Assembly (NCBI GenBank): GCA_009775605.1
Contig: VSPV01000082.1
Coordinates: 1-10,882, forward strand
DNA length: 10,882 nucleotides
Origin: Paramuribaculum sp.
GTDB taxonomy: Bacteria > Bacteroidota > Bacteroidia > Bacteroidales > Muribaculaceae
Direction: 5' to 3'
Positions 5,564 to 10,882 of this stretch are shown here, in pieces. Numbering within the stretch: the stretch's first letter is position 1; every line of letters begins with the position of its first letter. Position numbers and translations under genes: made by a program. The notes beneath the pieces are model-generated. The model saw only the letters and a list, made by a program, of their open reading frames with translations, had not been told where the DNA came from and ran no database searches.

Positions 5564-7186
5564 ATGAAACTGAGATTTTTGTTTTCGCTCTTGCTCGGCG
5601 CCACTCTGGCTGCCAGCGCACAGGGCGGCTATCAGGACGGTGTGGACAACTACAACGCCGGCCGTCCCGACGTGGCAAAAGCTATTCTGACCAACACCCT
5701 CAATGATTCAGGAACCGACAAGGCTGTGAGCTATTTCTATCTCGGCAGCATCGCTTTCGACGAGGGCAACCTTGCTGAAGCCAAGAACAACTTCGACAAA
5801 GGTGTATCCATCAATCCCCAGTATCCCTACAACTACATCGGCCAGGGCGAAGTAGCCCTCAAGAACGGCAACAAAGGCGAAGCCGAGCGTATGTTCAAGC
5901 AGGCAATGGAAATAAACAAGAAAAACACCGCCGTAATGGTAGGTGTGGCCCGCGCATATTTCAATGTCAACCCCACTGCCTACGCAAAAGATATCGATAA
6001 ACTGATTGCCAAGGCCCTCAAGGAGTCGAAGAACTCCGAGGCCGCCGTATATGTGCTTCAGGGCGACATGCAGGCCAAGACAGACCCCGGAGAAGCTGCC
6101 GGCAAGTATGAGATGGCTATTGTGCAGGACCAGGGAAAGAACAAGGTTAACCGCGAGGCTTACGTGAAATATGCCAACACCTATTTCCACGTAAATCCTA
6201 AGTTTGCCATCGACAAACTTGTGGAGCTTAACGACCTCGAGCCCAACTCCGCCCTTGCACAGCGCGAACTCGCCGAGAAATACTATGCCAACGACCAGTT
6301 CGGCAGCGCATGTCTGCAGTACGGCAAATATGTAGCCAACCCCAACCACTTCCCCAGCGACGAAGCCCGCTATGCAGGTCTGCTTTACTCCGCAGGTGAA
6401 TACAACAAGTCAATCGAGTGGGCCGACAAGATTCTTGCTTCCGATCCCAACAACTTCTACATGTATCGTGTGATCATGCTCGACAAATCAGCCCTTAAGG
6501 ACTGGGCAGGTGCCGAGGAAGCAGGCAAACGGCTCTTCAACAATCCCGAGGCTCAGCTCATAGCCAACGACTACGTGCTTTACGCCGACGCTCTCTCGCA
6601 GATGAACAAGCCCGACGAGGCTGTGGCAATCTATGAGAAGGCTATCGAACTCAACCCCGACAAAGCCGATCTTCTTCCCAAGCTCAGCGCCGTTTACGAC
6701 CGCGCCGGTCAGAACGACAAAGCTGTGGAAGTCTACAAGAAATATCTCGACATGGGCAACGGCACCACCAACGACCTCTTCTCGATGGCACGCCGCTATC
6801 AGGGTCTGGCCCGTTCGCTTGAGAAAGATACTCCCGAGCGTGCTGAAGCAGCCAAGGAAGGCCTCAAGTATATCGACATGGCTATCGCCAAGGTCAACGA
6901 CAACGGTTTCCTCTACGCTACCAAGGGTCAGCTCCTTCTTACTCTGAACAACGACAAGCCCGACGCCGCTATGGCACAGGCCTACGAGGACATGCTCAAA
7001 TGCTTCGATGCCGATCCTTCCAAGAAGGCTGAGCGCTCCTCCTACTACACTGCTGCCTATTATCTGCTCGGCGCTTACTACACCGACGTCGACAAGGCAA
7101 AGGCAATCCAGTACTTCAACGATTACCTCACCCTCCATCCCGACGATGAGGCCGTTAAGCAGATGGTAGCAAGCTTAAGCGAATAA
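5564..7186 (+). CDS. Periplasmic tetratricopeptide repeat protein
   Basis: A 540-residue secreted TPR protein. A Sec signal peptide (MKLRFLFSLLLGATLAASA) is predicted to be cut after residue 19, before QGG. TPR-type helix pairs occur through most of the chain; clear ones are near 54-86 (AVSYFYLGSIAFDEGNLAEA...), 88-118, 333-366 (YADALSQMNKPDEAVAIYEKAIELNP) and 370-400, and a last one near 495-527. TPR arrays serve as protein-binding scaffolds. No enzymatic domain, lipobox or membrane anchor is seen. Codons end in C or G very often (AAC, GAC, AAG), which suggests high expression. It follows the PstS-like lipoprotein by 80 nt and is closed by the terminator at 7229-7285. The pair probably works together in the periplasm, with partners unknown. 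Confidence 0.88.
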   Translation: MKLRFLFSLLLGATLAASAQGGYQDGVDNYNAGRPDVAKAILTNTLNDSGTDKAVSYFYLGSIAFDEGNLAEAKNNFDKGVSINPQYPYNYIGQGEVALKNGNKGEAERMFKQAMEINKKNTAVMVGVARAYFNVNPTAYAKDIDKLIAKALKESKNSEAAVYVLQGDMQAKTDPGEAAGKYEMAIVQDQGKNKVNREAYVKYANTYFHVNPKFAIDKLVELNDLEPNSALAQRELAEKYYANDQFGSACLQYGKYVANPNHFPSDEARYAGLLYSAGEYNKSIEWADKILASDPNNFYMYRVIMLDKSALKDWAGAEEAGKRLFNNPEAQLIANDYVLYADALSQMNKPDEAVAIYEKAIELNPDKADLLPKLSAVYDRAGQNDKAVEVYKKYLDMGNGTTNDLFSMARRYQGLARSLEKDTPERAEAAKEGLKYIDMAIAKVNDNGFLYATKGQLLLTLNNDKPDAAMAQAYEDMLKCFDADPSKKAERSSYYTAAYYLLGAYYTDVDKAKAIQYFNDYLTLHPDDEAVKQMVASLSE

Positions 7187-7228
7187 TATCGCAAGTGAAC
7201 ATTCTTACGGAACAATAACTTAAAGCGC

Positions 7229-7285
7229 GAAGCGTCAGGCCGGTTTCACCAACACAGACAACCGACTGGCGCTTCCGCCTTTTTT
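7229..7285 (+). terminator. Intrinsic terminator of the envelope operon
   Basis: GAAGCGTCAG (7229-7238) pairs with CTGGCGCTTC (7266-7275), with one G-U pair. An inner helix CGGTT (7241-7245) with AACCG (7260-7264) extends it. A run of six T (7280-7285) follows after four bases. It lies 42 nt after the TPR stop and 45 nt before cdsA, so it separates the two + strand units. Confidence 0.8.
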
Positions 7286-7290
7286 CATAA

Positions 7291-7312
7291 CCGGAACGGA
7301 GAATCCGTCCGG
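7291..7312 (+). promoter_or_regulatory. GC-rich hairpin just upstream of cdsA
   Basis: CCGG (7291-7294) and ACGGA (7296-7300) pair with CCGG (7309-7312) and TCCGT (7304-7308), leaving a bulged A and a three-base GAA loop. It ends 18 nt before the cdsA ATG and has no T tract, so it is not a terminator. No recognisable promoter lies between the terminator and cdsA, so how this hairpin is transcribed is unclear. Confidence 0.4.
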
Positions 7313-7330
7313 CCAAAACGGAAACGCAAG

Positions 7331-8167
7331 ATGAAGAAAATAGTGATAAGGGCATTGTCGGGCGCAGTGTATGTAGGGCTCATAGTGGCTTCCATACTTT
7401 GTGTCGGCGGCAAGTTTTTTCCTCTCCTGTGCACTGTATTCGCGCTTATGGCGGTGTTTGAATTCGATCGCCTTGTGTCGGCACACTCGCCCCGTCCCGA
7501 CGTTGTGAGAATATTCGATGCAATCCTGTGTGTGGTTCCTCCGCTCTATCTCGCCGTCCCCGTCCTGGTGCCTGCTGCCGATATCTATATCACCACTTTT
7601 GTGGTGGCATTGTTATATGCCGCAGTCATTATGATAAGGATGATATATACCCTTTACAGCCGCGAGGAACATCCCGTGAACTCACTTGCCTACACGTTCC
7701 TGGCCATAGTCTATATAGCCTTGCCTCTGGTTCTCGCGGCCACGATGTCCGAACATTCTGTGCGCTATCTGCTTCTGCTTGTGTTTGTGATGATATGGAT
7801 AAACGACACCGGGGCTTTCCTTACCGGCACGGCTTTCGGACGCCACCGTCTTTACGAGCGGCTTTCGCCGAAAAAATCATGGGAGGGCTTCTTCGGCGGT
7901 CTGGTGTTTTCGGCTGCCACTGGCTTTGTCGCCCCCCTTGTACTGCCCCAGTATCTCATGCTCCTCAATCCACTGGGCGGGGCATTGCTCGGTGTAACGG
8001 TGTCGGTACTGGCTACTTGGGGTGACCTATTTGAATCACTGCTCAAGCGGACGGCCGGAGTAAAGGACAGCGGCCACATAATGCCGGGACACGGAGGCAT
8101 ACTCGACCGCATAGATTCGTTTCTGTTCGTGATTCCTCCGGTTGCAATCCTGCTTTTCTTCATCTGA
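7331..8167 (+). CDS. cdsA: Phosphatidate cytidylyltransferase (CDP-diglyceride synthase)
   Basis: A 278-residue polytopic inner membrane enzyme that makes CDP-diacylglycerol from phosphatidate and CTP, the branch point to all major phospholipids. Hydrophobic segments lie near 5-25, 28-45, 62-82, 87-108, 118-137, 144-166, 186-206, 210-230 and 263-278. The family signature is complete at 236-262: SLLKR, then VKDSG, then PGHGGILDRID. The preceding LSPKKSWEG (178-186) is also typical. Length is normal. It starts a tight run with purM after 19 nt and the transglycosylase gene. The run mixes pathways, so co-transcription probably reflects shared housekeeping demand. Confidence 0.96.
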   Translation: MKKIVIRALSGAVYVGLIVASILCVGGKFFPLLCTVFALMAVFEFDRLVSAHSPRPDVVRIFDAILCVVPPLYLAVPVLVPAADIYITTFVVALLYAAVIMIRMIYTLYSREEHPVNSLAYTFLAIVYIALPLVLAATMSEHSVRYLLLLVFVMIWINDTGAFLTGTAFGRHRLYERLSPKKSWEGFFGGLVFSAATGFVAPLVLPQYLMLLNPLGGALLGVTVSVLATWGDLFESLLKRTAGVKDSGHIMPGHGGILDRIDSFLFVIPPVAILLFFI

Positions 8168-8186
8168 TAAACCAATTATTACAAAT

Positions 8187-9353
8187 ATGAACGACCAGCG
8201 TTATAATATGCGCGGTGTGTCGGCCTCGAAGGAGGACGTGCACAACGCTATAAAAAATGTTGATAAAGGAATATTCCCGGGCGCATTCTGCAAGATTATC
8301 CCCGATATTCTGGGCGGTGACCCAGACTACTGCAACATAATGCATGCCGACGGTGCGGGCACAAAATCGTCGCTTGCCTATATGTACTGGCGCGAGACCG
8401 GCGATCTGAGCGTGTGGAAAGGCATAGCCCAGGACGCTCTCATTATGAATATCGACGACCTGCTGTGCGTCGGAGCTACCGACAATATTCTCCTTAGCTC
8501 CACCATAGGAAGAAACAAGCTTCTTGTGCCCGGCGAGGTCATTGCCGCCATAATCAACGGCACCGAGGAGCTTCTTGCCGATCTGCGCCGCATGGGCGTG
8601 AGCATCTACAGCACCGGAGGCGAGACCGCTGATGTGGGCGACCTCGTGCGTACCATAATAGTGGACAGCACGGTCACCTGCCGCATGCGCCGCGCCGATG
8701 TGATAGACAATGCCAATATTTCGGCAGGGGATGTGATCGTAGGCCTGTCGTCGAGCGGGAAGGCTACCTACGAAACCGAATATAATGGCGGAATGGGCAG
8801 CAATGGCCTCACTTCGGCACGCCACGACGTCTTTGCCAAATATCTTGCCGAGAAATATCCCGAAAGCTACGACTCTGCTGTGCCGGAGGAGCTGGTTTAT
8901 TCCGGAGCAATGCATCTTACCGATGCTGTGGAGGGTTCTCCGCTCGATGCCGGGCGCCTTGTGCTTTCGCCCACGCGCACTTACGCTCCCGTCATCAAGA
9001 AGCTTCTCGACGAGATGCGTTCCGACATCCACGGCATGATTCACTGCTCGGGAGGCGCCCAGACCAAAATCATGCACTTTGTCAAGAACAAGCATGTGAT
9101 AAAGGACAACATGTTCCCCGTGCCTCCGCTGTTCCGCCTCATCCGTGAGCAGTCGGGAACAGACTGGGCCGAGATGTACAAGGTGTTCAACATGGGACAC
9201 CGCATGGAAATCTATCTCGCTCCGGAGCATGCCGCCCGCGTAATCGAGATTTCCGAAAGCTTCGGCATAGAGGCCCGCATAGTCGGCAGGGTAGAAGAAG
9301 CCGAAACAAACCGCCTCACAATAAAAAGTGAGTTCGGTACGTTCGAGTACTGA
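8187..9353 (+). CDS. purM: Phosphoribosylformylglycinamidine cyclo-ligase (AIR synthetase)
   Basis: A 388-residue cytoplasmic ATP-dependent enzyme that closes the imidazole ring in de novo purine synthesis (FGAM to AIR). PurM/AIRS marks: DGAGTK (55-60), DALIMNIDDLLCVGA (83-97), GGETADVGD (144-152), GDVIVGLSSSGK (181-192), SNGLTSAR (205-212) and the C-terminal FNMGHRME (334-341). It is about 40 residues longer than E. coli PurM (345) and diverges in the first domain, as I recall for the Bacteroidota form. The start at 8187 (MNDQRYNMRG) is preferred over an in-frame ATG at 8142 that lies inside cdsA. The region before it is A/T-rich. Because the superfamily is shared with SelD, ThiL and HypE, PurM is the best fit but not beyond doubt. 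Confidence 0.86.
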   Translation: MNDQRYNMRGVSASKEDVHNAIKNVDKGIFPGAFCKIIPDILGGDPDYCNIMHADGAGTKSSLAYMYWRETGDLSVWKGIAQDALIMNIDDLLCVGATDNILLSSTIGRNKLLVPGEVIAAIINGTEELLADLRRMGVSIYSTGGETADVGDLVRTIIVDSTVTCRMRRADVIDNANISAGDVIVGLSSSGKATYETEYNGGMGSNGLTSARHDVFAKYLAEKYPESYDSAVPEELVYSGAMHLTDAVEGSPLDAGRLVLSPTRTYAPVIKKLLDEMRSDIHGMIHCSGGAQTKIMHFVKNKHVIKDNMFPVPPLFRLIREQSGTDWAEMYKVFNMGHRMEIYLAPEHAARVIEISESFGIEARIVGRVEEAETNRLTIKSEFGTFEY

Positions 9354-9377
9354 TTTATCCACCCCCGCGCTTTATTC

Positions 9378-10778
9378 ATGCGTAAATTCTTCCTGAACGT
9401 TACCATATTCTGCGTCATCGCCTTAATGGCGGTGGCGCAGAGTTGTAGCGGCCGGAGCGGAAGCACCTCGGAGCAGGCGGATTCCCTTGAGGTGAGGGCA
9501 TTGCCGGATACCCTGCGCGTGGGCACACTTTACAGTCCCACGTCCTACTTTATGTTCCGCGATACCGAGATGGGATATGACTATGACCTTGTGTCGCGTC
9601 TGGCAGCCGACAAGGGGATGGTCCTCAAGCTTGAGATTGCTCCGAGTCTCGGAGCGGTGGTTGAGATGCTTGATTCGGGGAAAATAGACCTCATAGCCTA
9701 CGAGGTGCCGGTCACGGCACAATATCGCGGCCATGTGTTGCCGTGCGGAGTGGAAAGCATCACACATCAGGTGCTGGTGCAGCCTAAAAAATCGGGAGAG
9801 GAAAGAATCACCGATGTTACGCAGCTTGTGGGCAAGGAAGTGTATGTGGAAGAAAACTCCAAATACCATCAGCGCCTCATGAATCTCGACAACGAGCTTG
9901 GCGGAGGCATAGTGATAAAGCCCATAGACCGCGACACGCTCATAGCTGAGGACCTCATAGCCATGGTGAGCGACGGTGAGATACCGCTGACGGTGGTTGA
10001 CAGCGACATTGCCCGCATTAACAAGACGTACTATACTGATATTGATGTCTCTACGGAGATAAGTTTTCCGCAGAGAGCGGCCTGGGGCGTATCGCCTTCC
10101 AAACCCTGGCTTGCCGACTCCATCAACGCATGGAGCGCTCAGGAGTCGCCCAGGAGGGAGCGGGCGTCGTTGCTTCGCCGCTATTACGAGCTGAGCAAAA
10201 ACGAGCCCACGCTTTACACCATCAATTTTGCGGGCGGAAAGATGTCGCCTTTCGATGCTCTTTTCCGCCGCTATGCGCGCTCAATCGGCTGGGACTGGCG
10301 TCTGCTTGCCTCGCAGGGATATGCCGAAAGCCGTTTTGATTCCACGCGAGTGTCGTGGGCCGGCGCCCGCGGGGTAATGCAGATAATGCCGGCCACGGCG
10401 CGCGCGCAGGGCCTCCCGGCCGACAGCATAACCCACAACGCTTCCAATATAGCAACGGCCGTAAAGGTGATTGCCTCGCTTGACCGTTCGCTTTCGCGTT
10501 ACGTCTCCGACCGCGAGGAGCGGAAAAAATTCGTCATCGCCGCCTATAACTCCGGACTTGCCCATGTGATAGATGCCATAAAGCTTGCCGGGCGCCTCGG
10601 CGTGGATTCAACCAGGTGGGACGGATGCGTGGCCCAGACACTTCTGCTGAAGTCTAATCCCGAATATTACAATAATCCTGTGGTGAAATACGGATATTTT
10701 AGGGGCCGTCAGACCACAGAATATGTAAAAACTGTTTATCTTTGCTACGACAAGGCAAAAAAACAGATTCCAAGGTGA
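9378..10778 (+). CDS. mltF: MltF-like lipoprotein: solute-binding domain fused to lytic transglycosylase
   Basis: A 466-residue lipoprotein that should cut the glycan strands of peptidoglycan with formation of anhydro-muramyl ends. Signal peptide MRKFFLNVTIFCVIALMAVA ends in AQSC, with the lipid Cys at 23. A family-3 solute-binding domain spans about 45-270 (LRVGTLYSPTSYF, GYDYDLVSRLA, KIDLIAYEVPVT). The transglycosylase domain spans about 290-460: catalytic Glu317 in YAESRFD, GVMQIMPATA (332-341), AAYNSG (388-393) and YGYFRGRQTTEYV (438-450). This order is that of MltF (YfhD), where the first domain regulates the second. It starts 24 nt after purM. The gene symbol is by architecture; the binding domain's ligand is unknown. 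Confidence 0.9.
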   Translation: MRKFFLNVTIFCVIALMAVAQSCSGRSGSTSEQADSLEVRALPDTLRVGTLYSPTSYFMFRDTEMGYDYDLVSRLAADKGMVLKLEIAPSLGAVVEMLDSGKIDLIAYEVPVTAQYRGHVLPCGVESITHQVLVQPKKSGEERITDVTQLVGKEVYVEENSKYHQRLMNLDNELGGGIVIKPIDRDTLIAEDLIAMVSDGEIPLTVVDSDIARINKTYYTDIDVSTEISFPQRAAWGVSPSKPWLADSINAWSAQESPRRERASLLRRYYELSKNEPTLYTINFAGGKMSPFDALFRRYARSIGWDWRLLASQGYAESRFDSTRVSWAGARGVMQIMPATARAQGLPADSITHNASNIATAVKVIASLDRSLSRYVSDREERKKFVIAAYNSGLAHVIDAIKLAGRLGVDSTRWDGCVAQTLLLKSNPEYYNNPVVKYGYFRGRQTTEYVKTVYLCYDKAKKQIPR

Positions 10779-10849
10779 GAACCGAATTTGCACCGCCGGG
10801 AAGTTTAAGCCGTTTCATACTTTGACAATTAACTATTTAATACTCACTA
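10779..10849. other. Short gene-free end of the contig
   Basis: Between the transglycosylase stop and the adapter-like tail there are about 70 bases, AT-rich from 10819 onward. I see no terminator with a T tract and no promoter with both elements at proper spacing (TTTG at 10821-10824 has no partner). Confidence 0.4.
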
Positions 10850-10882
10850 GTCTCTTAGACACCTCTCCGAGCCAACGCGACG
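10850..10882 (+). other. Residual Illumina Nextera adapter sequence (artefact)
   Basis: Positions 10850-10881 match 28 of 32 bases of the Nextera transposase/Read 2 adapter read-through. GTCTCTTA matches, then one mismatch (10858), ACAC matches, one mismatch (10863), TCTCCGAGCC matches, one mismatch (10874), ACG matches, one mismatch (10878), GAC matches. All four changes are A/C or G/T swaps, the classes easily confused by Illumina base calling. The stretch touches the end of the sequence. It is almost certainly not genomic. Confidence 0.88.

Noticed and set aside
6488..7138. A 216-codon minus-strand frame with hydrophobic character
   Set aside because: It is a shadow of the TPR gene; the Val/Leu richness comes from reading its GAC/AAC-rich codons in reverse.
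8160..9362. A 400-codon open frame on the minus strand
   Set aside because: It is antisense to purM, whose motifs are clear, and its His/Ala-rich product shows no domain.
10821..10857. Possible promoter and small hairpin (GTCT/AGAC) at the right end, as if a new RNA gene began
   Set aside because: The promoter elements are mis-spaced, and the hairpin part falls in the adapter-derived tail.
1..10882. CRISPR arrays, insertion sequences, phage or defence genes, tRNA or rRNA
   Set aside because: I found no spaced direct repeats, terminal inverted repeats with a transposase, integrase-type motifs, or tRNA/rRNA-like sequence anywhere in the window.

Overview
The window looks like one complete assembly contig from a member of the Bacteroidales (Bacteroidota), plausibly Muribaculaceae-like. 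That placement is inferred. The supports are one exact TAnnTTTG -7 promoter box with an upstream TTTG at 19 bp, A-rich start regions without Shine-Dalgarno motifs, Bacteroidales-type lipoproteins, and a PstS-like lipoprotein + TPR gene pair of a kind I associate with this phylum. No mobile element, CRISPR array, tRNA or rRNA is visible.

Layout. 1-400: rubredoxin gene on the + strand with a hairpin terminator. 405-1178: a divergent YaaA-family gene on the - strand. 1179-1367: a divergent intergenic region with a good promoter and a foldable leader for rplU. 1368-1970: rplU-rpmA (ribosomal proteins bL21 and bL27), closed by a 17-bp perfect hairpin. 2069-3820 (- strand): rarA (AAA+ ATPase of stalled forks), followed by a small LEA-like 11-mer-repeat protein. 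3821-4124: a gene-free region holding GTTAAC palindromes and several hairpins. 4125-7186: a two-helix membrane protein, a PstS-like lipoprotein and a large periplasmic TPR protein, ending in a strong terminator at 7229-7285. 7331-10778: a tight run of cdsA (CDP-diacylglycerol synthesis), purM (purine synthesis) and an MltF-like lipoprotein transglycosylase, with gaps of only 19 and 24 nt. 10779-10882: no gene.

How the genes relate. Most of the window is housekeeping: translation, fork repair, phospholipid, purine and peptidoglycan turnover. The least understood unit is the envelope trio at 4125-7186. Its binding protein has no PstABC permease beside it, so a role other than phosphate import is likely. 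The second lightly characterised product is the LEA-like protein behind rarA.

One warning for users: the last ~33 bases (10850-10882) match the Illumina Nextera transposase adapter with four substitutions. They are best read as a sequencing artefact, not genome. I do not see a convincing new defence or mobile system here.
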